Assembly: GCA_023666975.1 (NCBI GenBank)
Contig: JAMPAW010000054.1
Span: 1 to 21,207, forward strand
From: Clostridium sp.
GTDB lineage: Bacteria > Bacillota_A > Clostridia > Lachnospirales > Lachnospiraceae
DNA length: 21,207 bases
Direction of reading: 5' to 3'
Part shown: one piece after another, positions 8,396-15,889 of the stretch
Layout: the number at the start of each line of letters is the position of its first letter
How positions within the stretch are numbered: the first letter of the stretch is position 1
Notes under the pieces: generated by a model
What the model was told of the DNA's origin: nothing
Databases searched by the model: none
Seen by the model: the letters and a program-made list of their open reading frames with translations, nothing else
Program-made: the position numbers and the translations under genes

Positions 8396-10810
8396 ATGGG
8401 GTTATTAAATGTAGACGTAATTGAGGATTTGGTGCATAGTTCTTCCGTTTCCAAGGGCATTGAGCGGACAATGGAGCATATTATCAATGAGCTTGGGGTT
8501 GATAGTATGTATATCATTCACTGCGAAGAGGAGATAAGGGAGCCGGCGGTTACCTATGAGTGGGAAGGCCAGGGAAAGAAAAGGCAGATTTCCCTGACAG
8601 ACTACATCCGGTTTGTGGAAGAGCATTACCATTTTGACGAAGAGGATTTGTTTGTTGCAAGGGCCACGACGGTGCTGCCGTCTGAGGAGAAGCAGATATA
8701 TCAGCAAATCGGTTACGAGGCAGTCGTGGAATACCGCATGACGAATCACGGCAATGTGGTCGGCTATATTGTGTCGGGCTGGGAGTCGATTAAGGAGTTA
8801 TCGGACGAGGATATCAATGCACTTCATGTCTTACTGAAGCTGATGAACGAAATGCTGTTAAAGCAGTTTTTTAAGGACATTATCGGAGAGAGTGACTGGA
8901 GGCTCTTCAAGCTGGAAGGGATGATGACCAAATCCATGATGTATATGCTGGACGAGGAATACAGGATTTTGTACATCAATAACTATGCAAAGGAGAAATA
9001 CCCGAACATTCAGATGGGGGACTACTGCTATCAGGCGATACGGGGGTGTGATTCCGTCTGTAAGGAATGTCCGCTGAAAAACCTTAAGCTTCACGAGATG
9101 TCGGAGGGGCATTTGTATATTCCGTATCTGGAGGATTCTTTTTACTTCAACGGGACAAAAGTGAAAACGGAGGAGAACAGGGACGCTTATGTGGTTACGC
9201 TGCAGACGGACATGCCGGATTATAAGCTGAAGAAGCGCAGATTTATTGACCGCAAATTCATTTTTGCGATGAAAAGCCTGTTTAAAGACATGATTGCCGT
9301 GGAGATGAGAAGGGACACGTTCTATGATCTGTTCAAGGTGGACATGGATAACCGGCTCTCCTACAGCATGGATTTTGTGTTAAAATGGCTGTCCAAGGTG
9401 CATTTGGACGACAAACAGAAGTTTCTGGAATGCTTCGATATTAATTTTTTGCAGAATGCGTTTATGAACGGAGAGCGAAAAAAGGAAATCGATTTCCGCT
9501 ATCGGACACATGAGGGGACATACCATTGTATGCATGGAAATATTTTATTTGAGCAGAATACTAACAAAGAGATAACGGCATATATTCTGTTTCAGGACGT
9601 GGAGCAGGTGCGGAGCAACCAGATTGAAGAATACCGGCAAATGCGGGAGAGTCTGATGGCGGCCAAATCCTCGGCGGAGTTAAAGGGGCAGATTCTGGCG
9701 AATATCTCTCATGAAATACGGACGCCGATGAGCGGTATTATCAGTATGTCCAGTGTGGCGAGACAGACTTATCAGGACGAGGACAGGCTTTTGGAATGTC
9801 TTTCCAATATTGACGATTATACGGCGCATATGGTGCAGGTAATGGATTCTCTTTTACAGGTTATCAAGGTGGATGATGATGCGATTACCATTGCCCAGCA
9901 GCCTTTCCGTCTGGAGAGCTTCTTAAATCATATTGATGTGGCTGTACGGGAGAAAATAGAAAAGAATAATATACAGTTTACGGTCCGTTCTTTCTGCCGG
10001 TATAACAGGGTGGTCGGCGACCGAATCCGTCTGGAGCAGGCATTGCAATACCTGCTTAACAATGCTGTTTCCTGTACCCCGATTTCCGGAGTAATCCGGC
10101 TTACGGCCAGACAGGTGGCGGCAGACAGCAGCAGAGTGTTTATCCGGTTTATCATTGAAGATACCGGGAACGGCATGACCGAAAAGATGAAACAATGTAT
10201 TTTTGGATTTTCCCAAGATGAGGGGAATACTGCCGTGGAGGAACAGCATTTTGACCTGTCACTGGCTTCACGGCTGATTCAGCTGATGGGCGGTCAGATT
10301 GGCATGGAAGAAAATGCAAATGGCACGCAGATTTATTTTACCATTCCGTTTGGCATACAGGAAGAGGTGCAAAGCGAGCAGGCGAAGAAAAAGATGATAC
10401 CTGCAGCAGGTGATTTTAATGGCAGGCGTATTCTGTTTGCCGAGGACAGCGAAATGGGACGGGATGCCATTCGGGCAGTGCTGGAGGTCGTGGGTTTTAC
10501 CGTGGACGCAGTGGATAACGGCAAAAAGGCGGTTATCCAGTTTGTATCGCAGCCGGCATTTACTTATGATGCCGTGCTGATGGATGTGCATATGCCATAT
10601 ATGGACGGAAGAGAAGCGGCAAGATGTATTCGGATATCCGGTAAGGAAGACGGGGAGACCATTCCGATTATCGCCTTGATGACGGATACCTATGATGAAG
10701 ATGTGGAAGAGTCCCTGCAGGCGGGAATGCAGGCGCATCTCGGAAAGCCCGTAGATGTAGATACCTTATACAAAGTGTTGGGAAAAGTGATTCCCGATAA
10801 AAAGGAATAG
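8396..10810 (+). CDS. Cytoplasmic hybrid sensor histidine kinase / response regulator with degenerate ATP lid
   Basis: About 804 residues with no membrane segment. Order: GAF-like region (about 10-165); PAS-like region (about 180-290) with Cys-rich CYQAIRGCDSVCKECP; a second PAS-like region (about 300-405); HisKA with NISHEIRTPMSG and phospho-accepting His439; HATPase_c (about 530-655); and a receiver (about 680-800) with Glu683/Asp684, phospho-acceptor Asp730 and Lys784. The N-box LLNNA and G1 box DTGNGM are present. However, the G2 glycines expected as GLGLAI read HFDLSL (about 618-623), and the receiver's usual Thr after IIAL is Met762. Activity is therefore uncertain. Start ATG 8396 or GTG 8390; both have only a weak AAGAAG site. 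It diverges from potA, which may be coincidence. Cognate partners are not visible. Confidence 0.9.
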   Translation: MGLLNVDVIEDLVHSSSVSKGIERTMEHIINELGVDSMYIIHCEEEIREPAVTYEWEGQGKKRQISLTDYIRFVEEHYHFDEEDLFVARATTVLPSEEKQIYQQIGYEAVVEYRMTNHGNVVGYIVSGWESIKELSDEDINALHVLLKLMNEMLLKQFFKDIIGESDWRLFKLEGMMTKSMMYMLDEEYRILYINNYAKEKYPNIQMGDYCYQAIRGCDSVCKECPLKNLKLHEMSEGHLYIPYLEDSFYFNGTKVKTEENRDAYVVTLQTDMPDYKLKKRRFIDRKFIFAMKSLFKDMIAVEMRRDTFYDLFKVDMDNRLSYSMDFVLKWLSKVHLDDKQKFLECFDINFLQNAFMNGERKKEIDFRYRTHEGTYHCMHGNILFEQNTNKEITAYILFQDVEQVRSNQIEEYRQMRESLMAAKSSAELKGQILANISHEIRTPMSGIISMSSVARQTYQDEDRLLECLSNIDDYTAHMVQVMDSLLQVIKVDDDAITIAQQPFRLESFLNHIDVAVREKIEKNNIQFTVRSFCRYNRVVGDRIRLEQALQYLLNNAVSCTPISGVIRLTARQVAADSSRVFIRFIIEDTGNGMTEKMKQCIFGFSQDEGNTAVEEQHFDLSLASRLIQLMGGQIGMEENANGTQIYFTIPFGIQEEVQSEQAKKKMIPAAGDFNGRRILFAEDSEMGRDAIRAVLEVVGFTVDAVDNGKKAVIQFVSQPAFTYDAVLMDVHMPYMDGREAARCIRISGKEDGETIPIIALMTDTYDEDVEESLQAGMQAHLGKPVDVDTLYKVLGKVIPDKKE

Positions 10811-10882
10811 GTGTGTGGAGGAGAATAATCATTTGCGGCTCGTCTGCGGACAAATGCTGCAAGCATAACAGGAGGGAAAGAT

Positions 10883-11749
10883 ATGAGTTACAGGTTGGTC
10901 AGTGATGCGACCCTTGATTTGCCTAATGATTTAATTGAAAAGTTCAATATAGCCGTGGTACCCATGGCATTTACGCTAGATGAAAAGGAAGTCCTGCATT
11001 ATCCAGATGAGAGAAATATGACGACAGAGGAGTTCTACGATGCATTAAAACGGGGCAGTAAGTCGGCAACCTCGCAGATTAATCCGGCAAGCTATGTGGA
11101 AGTGCTTACGCCGATTCTGGAAGCAGGAGAAGATATTTTCTATATCTGCTTTACCTCCGGGTTAAGTGGTACTTATCAGTCGGCATTGATTGCCAGAGAT
11201 ATGCTGCAAGAGGATTTTCCTGAGCGCAGGATTGAGGTCGTTGACTCACTCTGCGCATCGGCAGGACAGGGATATTTTGTTTATCTTGCGGCATTGAAAA
11301 AAGAAGAGGGGTTGTCCTTTGACGAGCTGACGGAGTGGGTAATGGCACATAGAAGCCGCATTGCACATTGGTTTACCGTAGATGACCTGTTTCATCTGCA
11401 GCGTGGCGGCCGTTTATCGTTTGCGGAGGCAATGCTGGGCAGTGCGTTGAAAATCAAACCGATTATCAGTGTAGATGAAGAGGGAAAGCTGTATGTACAG
11501 GATAAGGTGAGAGGGAATAAAAAGAGTATAGAATATATGATTGCCAAAATTAACGAGACAATGGCTGACGAGGAGCATACGGTTTTTATCGGCCACGGTG
11601 ACGCCGAGGAACGTGCGCTGGTCCTGAAAGAGCAGTTGGAGGCGAGGACCAAAGCGGAGAATATCCGCATTACAAAGATTGGACCGATTATCGGGACACA
11701 TACCGGACCGGGAATGCTGGCCGTGCTGTTTATGAAGAAGGAAGAGTAA
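10883..11749 (+). CDS. DegV family fatty-acid-binding protein
   Basis: 288 residues, the usual DegV length. The N-terminus YRLVSDATLDLPNDL corresponds to the family's TDSTSDLP start, and CFTSGLSGTYQSA is the conserved lipid-carboxylate-binding Ser/Thr region. The C-terminal domain ends GPIIGTHTGPGMLAVLF, another family hallmark. DegV/FakB proteins hold a fatty acid in the cytoplasm and, where FakA is present, hand it to that kinase to form acyl-phosphate; no fakA is in the window. Start ATG 10883 has AGGAGGG at 10870-10876. It lies 72 bp after the hybrid kinase gene and may be read from the same transcript. Confidence 0.95.
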   Translation: MSYRLVSDATLDLPNDLIEKFNIAVVPMAFTLDEKEVLHYPDERNMTTEEFYDALKRGSKSATSQINPASYVEVLTPILEAGEDIFYICFTSGLSGTYQSALIARDMLQEDFPERRIEVVDSLCASAGQGYFVYLAALKKEEGLSFDELTEWVMAHRSRIAHWFTVDDLFHLQRGGRLSFAEAMLGSALKIKPIISVDEEGKLYVQDKVRGNKKSIEYMIAKINETMADEEHTVFIGHGDAEERALVLKEQLEARTKAENIRITKIGPIIGTHTGPGMLAVLFMKKEE

Positions 11750-11775
11750 GACCGCAGGTAAATTTATATATGGTG

Positions 11776-11804
11776 TCACATTTTGTGAAATTTCTTCATA
11801 CAAT
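11776..11804 (+). promoter_or_regulatory. Probable sigma-E (mother-cell sporulation) promoter of cotJABC
   Basis: CATACAAT at 11797-11804 matches the sigma-E -10 consensus CATACAnT completely. Fourteen bases upstream lies TCACATT (11776-11782), close to the -35 form TCATATT. In B. subtilis cotJABC is under sigma-E, so site and genes agree. Transcription would start about 20 bases before the ribosome site of cotJA. Confidence 0.75.
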
Positions 11805-11835
11805 GAAGTATACACAAGGAATAAGGAGAATTTTT

Positions 11836-12216
11836 GTGGAACCTTATGGTAATATGAATACTTCAAACGGAAGAAATTGCCGCAATTCCAGAAATCAGAA
11901 TGGACGTAATTTCACAAACCAGAACTGTAATCAGTGTTCTGCACCACCAAACAGAGGAAGACAGCCTGGCATGGACTGCCGTGGCAGACAGGAGAACAAC
12001 AGCAGAGGGGTAGAGATGGAATGTGTCTGCAGGGTAACAGAAAAGCAGAACTGTTTCCAAAATGACCCGATGGACCGTTTGGGAGACCAGTTTCCTCCTG
12101 TTATGGCATATGTTCCGTGGCAGCAGTGGGGCGAGTTGTACGATGCTGATTGTGCATTGATGCAGGGAACCCTCTTCAAAGAGCTTAACTTAATCTTTTG
12201 TGGAGTGAGGTGCTGA
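11836..12216 (+). CDS. cotJA: Spore coat-associated protein CotJA with long Asn/Arg/Cys-rich N-terminal extension
   Basis: 126 residues. The C-terminal part (84-126) is the CotJA domain: QFPPVMAYVPWQQWGELYD, then ALMQGTLFKELNLIF. The first roughly 80 residues are low-complexity, rich in Asn, Arg, Gln and Cys (NGRNCRNSRNQNGRN, NQNCNQC), far longer than in B. subtilis CotJA, which is about 80 residues in all. Start GTG 11836 has AAGGAG at 11823-11828, 7 bases away. An upstream ATG at 11770 lies before the promoter, and one at 11803 overlaps its -10 box, so both are rejected. First gene of cotJABC, followed by cotJB after 2 bp. It is expected in the inner coat or on the forespore surface, needed with CotJB to place CotJC. 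Confidence 0.9.
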   Translation: MEPYGNMNTSNGRNCRNSRNQNGRNFTNQNCNQCSAPPNRGRQPGMDCRGRQENNSRGVEMECVCRVTEKQNCFQNDPMDRLGDQFPPVMAYVPWQQWGELYDADCALMQGTLFKELNLIFCGVRC

Positions 12217-12218
12217 TT

Positions 12219-12482
12219 ATGGAAAATATGTGCAAGGAAGAGTTGTTAAAGCTGATTCAGGAAACGAATTTTGCTGTGATTGAATTGGCACTTTATCTGG
12301 ACACACATCCGGAATGTGCATGTGCATTGGAGACCTACCATGAATATCATCATACGCTGATGAAGGCGGTTGATGTATATCAGAGACGTTTCGATCCGCT
12401 TACCATTTACGGAATGCACAGTGACGAATGTTGGACCTGGGGAAAAGAACCATGGCCATGGCAGAAAGGATGTGATTGTTAA
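12219..12482 (+). CDS. cotJB: Spore coat protein CotJB
   Basis: 87 residues, the normal family length. ELLKLIQETNFAVIELALYL, HPECACALETYHEYHHTL and a Trp-rich end (ECWTWGKEPWPWQKGCDC) are typical of CotJB. Start ATG 12219 lies two bases after the cotJA stop, with GAGG at 12207-12210; an in-frame TTG at 12198 lies inside cotJA and has no good site. The stop shares one base with the cotJC start (TAATG). Works with CotJA and CotJC in the spore coat; no enzymatic activity is known for the family. Confidence 0.95.
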   Translation: MENMCKEELLKLIQETNFAVIELALYLDTHPECACALETYHEYHHTLMKAVDVYQRRFDPLTIYGMHSDECWTWGKEPWPWQKGCDC

Positions 12483-13096
12483 TGTGGACTTATATAAAGA
12501 TGTTAGAGTATCCGGTTAATATCAAGACCACGAACGCCAAACTGGCAATGGCAATTATGAGCCAGCTTGGTGGCCAGGATGGAGAGAAAGGGGCCTCTAC
12601 CAGATATCTGTCCCAGCGTTATGCGATGCCGGACAGCCGGGTAATTGGCGCATTGACGGATATCGGCACGGAGGAACTTGGGCACGAGGAAATGGTATCC
12701 ACCATTATTACACAGCTGACCAAGAATCTCTCCATGGACGAAATCGAAAATTCCGGATTCTATCAGTATTATGTGGACCATACGGTTGGAATCTGGCCGG
12801 CGAATGCTGCCGGGGTTCCGTTTTCGACGGCTACTTTGCAGTCGACCGGTGATGCAATTACAGACCTTCATGAAGATATGGCGGCAGAGCAGAAAGCACG
12901 TCTGACCTATGACAATATTCTACGGCTTTGCAAAGATGAGCCGGATGTATATGATGCGATCAAATTCCTGCGTGAGCGGGAAATGGTGCATTATCAGAGG
13001 TTTGGTGAAAGCCTGCGCCTGATTCAAGATGATTTGGATGCGAAGAACTTCTATGCATTTAACAGTGGTTTTGATAAAAAGGCTACCTGCCTGTAA
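12482..13096 (+). CDS. cotJC: Spore coat manganese catalase CotJC
   Basis: 204 residues with the di-manganese catalase four-helix fold. All expected metal ligands can be placed: Glu35 (GQDGEKGAS), Glu65 and His68 (GTEELGHEEM), Glu136 (MAAEQKAR) and His170 (EMVHYQRFGE). The protein should degrade hydrogen peroxide in the spore coat. Start ATG 12482 overlaps the cotJB stop by one base (TAATG); the AAAGGA site is 11 bases upstream. A TTG at 12476 would add two residues. The C-terminus (FNSGFDKKATCL) is a short loose tail. Last gene of the operon, closed by a strong terminator 22 bp after its stop. Confidence 0.96.
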   Translation: MWTYIKMLEYPVNIKTTNAKLAMAIMSQLGGQDGEKGASTRYLSQRYAMPDSRVIGALTDIGTEELGHEEMVSTIITQLTKNLSMDEIENSGFYQYYVDHTVGIWPANAAGVPFSTATLQSTGDAITDLHEDMAAEQKARLTYDNILRLCKDEPDVYDAIKFLREREMVHYQRFGESLRLIQDDLDAKNFYAFNSGFDKKATCL

Positions 13097-13117
13097 GCAG
13101 AGAATACTGCTAATGGT

Positions 13118-13150
13118 AAAAAGAGCTGCCGCAATGCGGCAGCTCTTTTT
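13118..13150 (+). terminator. Rho-independent terminator of cotJABC
   Basis: A perfect 15-bp inverted repeat (13118-13132 with 13136-13150) with a 3-base loop. The GC core GAGCTGCCGC pairs with GCGGCAGCTC and is followed by five T. The A run on the other side makes it usable in the opposite direction too. Confidence 0.95.
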
Positions 13151-13193
13151 CGTGGGAGAAGAAAGTAGTATATTTCCATATATGTTTTGGCAT

Positions 13194-13227
13194 AAAAGCA
13201 GCGCACTCTGTGATTTGGAGTGCGCTG
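13194..13227 (-). terminator. Rho-independent terminator of the NMT1/THI5-like gene
   Basis: CAGCGCACTC (13199-13208) and GAGTGCGCTG (13218-13227) form a perfect 10-bp stem with a 9-base loop. Read on the - strand it lies just after the stop of the substrate-binding gene and is followed by four T. It sits back to back with the cotJ terminator. Confidence 0.85.
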
Positions 13228-13236
13228 TGGTAAAAA

Positions 13237-14253
13237 CTATTTCTTTTCTGAAGCTTTGGTGGCAAACTGATTATTGACTAATTTGTCGTAGGGAACACGG
13301 TTATCCAGCTCGCCGGCACCGCTCAGGATATTCTGCAGCAGATCAAAGCTGCTCTCTTCAAATATCAGATTGTCTTTCCATGTATCCTGTTCATAATACC
13401 GGGTTACAATGGTTTCGATTGTTGCCACGTCAGTTTCCTCGAACTGGGGAGCAATCACTTCAGCAATTTCCTGTGGGCTGTGTGTGGCGACAAAATCCAT
13501 GCCTTTTTGCAGGGCGTTGGTGAAGCCTTGGATAATGTCTTCATTTTTCTCCATATATTCTTTTGTTGTACTGTAGGAGGTATACGGAACATAGCCGGAA
13601 TCTACGCCGAGGGAGGCAACTACATAGCCTTCGCCTGCTGCTTCCAGTGCGGTTGCAGAAGGCTCAAACTCTACCGTGAAATCCCCCTGGCCGCCAGAAA
13701 ATGCAGCGGCGGTACTGCCGAAATCAATACTTTGGTCGATGCTTAGGTCCACGGCTGGGTCAATGCCGTTTTTGTTGAGAATATACTCGAATACCATTTC
13801 CGGCATGCCGCCTTTCCGGCCGCCAAGGACTTCGGTATCCCGCAGCATATCCCAGCTGAACTCTTCAATCGGCTCTCTGGCAACAAGGAAGTTGCCGGCA
13901 CGCTGGGTCAGCTGTGCAAAGTTAATGGCATAGTTGGAGGCACCCTCACTGTACAGATAAATAGAAGCCTCTGCACCCATAAAGCCGATATCGGCTTCAC
14001 CTGCAACCATGGCGGACATTACTTTGTCGGCACCGAAACCGTTTACCAGTTCAAGGTCAATTCCCTCCTCAGCAAAGTATCCTTTTTCGATGGCCACATA
14101 CTGTGGTGCATAGAAAATAGAGTGTGCAACCTCGTACATCGTAACCTTGGTAAGGTTGCTGTCGCTTTTGCCGCAGCCGGTGCATACGGATATGGTCATG
14201 GCTAAGGCAAGGACGGACCCAAGCAGGCGTTTTTCAATTTTCCTAAAATTCAT
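13237..14253 (-). CDS. ABC transporter substrate-binding lipoprotein, NMT1/THI5/SsuA-like (orphan)
   Basis: 338 residues from ATG 14253, which has GGAG 6 bases upstream; an in-frame start at 14289 would overrun the predicted -10 box. The N-terminus is a lipoprotein signal: basic MNFRKIEKR, a hydrophobic core, then VCTGC with Cys27 as lipid anchor (Cys at -3 instead of the usual Leu). HSIFYAPQYVAIEKGYFAEE, followed by an AGEADIGFMGAEA segment, is characteristic of the NMT1/THI5-like fold that binds thiamine precursors, nitrate, sulfonates or taurine. The ligand cannot be told. No permease or ATPase gene is next to it, so it must use components encoded elsewhere, or is an orphan. It diverges from the amylase gene. 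Confidence 0.93.
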   Translation of the reverse strand: MNFRKIEKRLLGSVLALAMTISVCTGCGKSDSNLTKVTMYEVAHSIFYAPQYVAIEKGYFAEEGIDLELVNGFGADKVMSAMVAGEADIGFMGAEASIYLYSEGASNYAINFAQLTQRAGNFLVAREPIEEFSWDMLRDTEVLGGRKGGMPEMVFEYILNKNGIDPAVDLSIDQSIDFGSTAAAFSGGQGDFTVEFEPSATALEAAGEGYVVASLGVDSGYVPYTSYSTTKEYMEKNEDIIQGFTNALQKGMDFVATHSPQEIAEVIAPQFEETDVATIETIVTRYYEQDTWKDNLIFEESSFDLLQNILSGAGELDNRVPYDKLVNNQFATKASEKK

Positions 14254-14278
14254 CAATAGCTCCAAACACTTTTTTAGT

Positions 14279-14284
14279 AGTATA
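14279..14284 (-). promoter_or_regulatory. Possible -10 box of the NMT1/THI5-like gene
   Basis: TATACT on the - strand, about 26 bases before the start codon. No good -35 is seen; its place would fall within the amylase promoter, so the two promoters would overlap. Confidence 0.45.
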
Positions 14285-14292
14285 TTCACAAG

Positions 14293-14321
14293 TTGAAAAA
14301 AAGTTCTATGTTTGGTATACT
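14293..14321 (+). promoter_or_regulatory. Sigma-A promoter of the alpha-amylase/yerC operon
   Basis: TTGAAA (14293-14298) and TATACT (14316-14321) are 17 bases apart. An inverted repeat GTATA-CTATC-TATAC (14315-14329) covers the -10 box and the expected start point, a good position for a repressor site. Confidence 0.8.
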
Positions 14322-14339
14322 ATCTATACAATTGGTAAT

Positions 14340-14390
14340 CCGTATTTGTTGTACAAATACGGGAAGGCATCCGCCGGTTGGCGGCAGATG
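14340..14390 (+). other. Two hairpins in the amylase 5' leader
   Basis: The leader is about 90 bases long. First hairpin: CCGTATTTG (14340-14348) pairs with CAAATACGG (14354-14362), 9 bp with a TTGTA loop. Second: CCGCC (14371-14375) pairs with GGCGG (14380-14384), loop GGTT, extended by CAT/ATG across an internal loop. No T tract follows, so it does not look like a terminator. It does not match a riboswitch class I recognise. Confidence 0.6.
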
Positions 14391-14417
14391 TACGCTTTTA
14401 GTATAGGGGGGACCTTT

Positions 14418-15875
14418 ATGAGTAATAATGGATTGATGATGCAGTATTTTGAGTGGTATATGCCGGAAGACCATAGTCTTTGGCAGCATATATTGGAAGA
14501 GAGTTCCAAGTTGAAGACATTAGGCGTGACTGCTCTGTGGGTACCGCCGGCTTATAAAGGTGCCGGTGGTGATAAAGATGTCGGATATGGGGTATACGAC
14601 TTATATGATTTAGGTGAGTTTAACCAGAAGGGCAGTGTCCCTACCAAGTACGGTACCAAAAAAGAATACATTGAAATGGTGAAGGCCGTTCAAAAAAAGG
14701 GAATTGATATTTATGCCGATATTGTGTTGAACCATAAGATTGGCGCAGATGAAACAGAGATGATTCAGGCGGAAGAATTTAATGCGAACAGCCGCAACCA
14801 GATGGTCGGAGATGAGAAAACGATTTGCGGCTGGACGAAATTTACCTTTCCGGGGCGTAAAGGTAAATACTCGGATTTTACGTGGAACTGGACACATTTT
14901 GACGGAATTGACTGGGATCAGGAGGCTACCCGCAATGCAATCTACAAGTTTGCAGGCAAAGACTGGGAGAGCAGCGTGGACGAGGAGAACGGCAACTATG
15001 ATTATCTGATGGGTGCCGATATTGATTTTGACAATCCGGAGGTAAAAGATGAACTCTATAAGTGGGGTGAATGGTATTTGAAAATGACATCTGTAAACGG
15101 TCTGCGCCTTGATGCGGTTAAGCACATAGGATATTATTTCTACAAAGACTGGCTTCCGGTAATGCGGGAGCGAAGCGGGAAAGATTTGTTTGCCGTGGGT
15201 GAGTACTGGCATTGGGATGTCAATCATTTGGAGCGGTATCTGTCAAATGTTAATTATGAGATGTCCCTGTTTGATGTGCCTTTGCACATGCATTTTCATG
15301 ATGCCTCAAGAGCGCACGGAAGCTACAATATGGCAGAGATATTTAAAGATACGCTGGTGTCAAGGCATCCGATTCAGGCGGTGACTTTTGTGGATAATCA
15401 CGATACGCAGCCGGGACAGGCATTGCAGTCATGGGTGGAGGACTGGTTTAAACCGCATGCGTATGCGTTGACGTTACTGCGTCAGGACGGGTATCCGTGC
15501 GTATTCTACGGAGACTACTATGGTATTCCCCATGACAAAATTTCTCCGAAGAAAGCATTGCTCAACAAAATGCTGAAGGTGCGGAAGCGTTATGCCTATG
15601 GGGTGCAGCATGATTATTTTGATGATTTCAATGTGATTGGCTGGACCAGAGAGGGAGACGAAGAACACCCAAATTCAGGTATTGCCGTTGTCATGTCCGA
15701 CAGTACCGGAGGCAGCAAACGGATGTATATCGGTAAGCAGTATGCAGGACAGTTTTTTAAGGATGCGCTCGGTAATGCAAAGTATAATATCCGGATTGAT
15801 GACGAGGGCTGTGGGGAGTTTTATGTAAACCGAGAGACGGTTTCTATCTGGATTAATGAGAATGCAAAATTGTAA
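14418..15875 (+). CDS. Cytoplasmic alpha-amylase, GH13 (subfamily 5-like)
   Basis: 485 residues without a signal peptide, so probably intracellular, acting on glycogen or imported maltodextrins. GH13 regions: I DIVLNHK (101-107), II GLRLDAVKH with nucleophile Asp232, III FAVGEYWHW with acid/base Glu262, IV TFVDNHDTQ with Asp329. These positions run almost in register with B. licheniformis alpha-amylase, and MMQYFEWYMPEDHSLW at the N-terminus is typical of that group and of E. coli AmyA. Start ATG 14418 is preceded by AGGGGGG; upstream in-frame starts lie in the structured leader. Its stop overlaps an in-frame ATG of yerC (TAATG), so the two form an operon. Identification is secure; subfamily by motif reading only. 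Confidence 0.96.
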   Translation: MSNNGLMMQYFEWYMPEDHSLWQHILEESSKLKTLGVTALWVPPAYKGAGGDKDVGYGVYDLYDLGEFNQKGSVPTKYGTKKEYIEMVKAVQKKGIDIYADIVLNHKIGADETEMIQAEEFNANSRNQMVGDEKTICGWTKFTFPGRKGKYSDFTWNWTHFDGIDWDQEATRNAIYKFAGKDWESSVDEENGNYDYLMGADIDFDNPEVKDELYKWGEWYLKMTSVNGLRLDAVKHIGYYFYKDWLPVMRERSGKDLFAVGEYWHWDVNHLERYLSNVNYEMSLFDVPLHMHFHDASRAHGSYNMAEIFKDTLVSRHPIQAVTFVDNHDTQPGQALQSWVEDWFKPHAYALTLLRQDGYPCVFYGDYYGIPHDKISPKKALLNKMLKVRKRYAYGVQHDYFDDFNVIGWTREGDEEHPNSGIAVVMSDSTGGSKRMYIGKQYAGQFFKDALGNAKYNIRIDDEGCGEFYVNRETVSIWINENAKL

Positions 15876-15889
15876 TGGAGTGTATTGAG

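Noticed and set aside
10840..10866. CATTTG...CAAATG inverted repeat before degV as a terminator
   Set aside because: Only six terminal pairs, an unpaired interior, and no T tract.
14328..14417. Amylase leader considered as a riboswitch or T-box
   Set aside because: No conserved T-box, specifier loop or known aptamer motif; only two simple hairpins.
14610..15227. 205-codon antisense frame within the amylase gene
   Set aside because: Shadow of a gene with all GH13 catalytic motifs.
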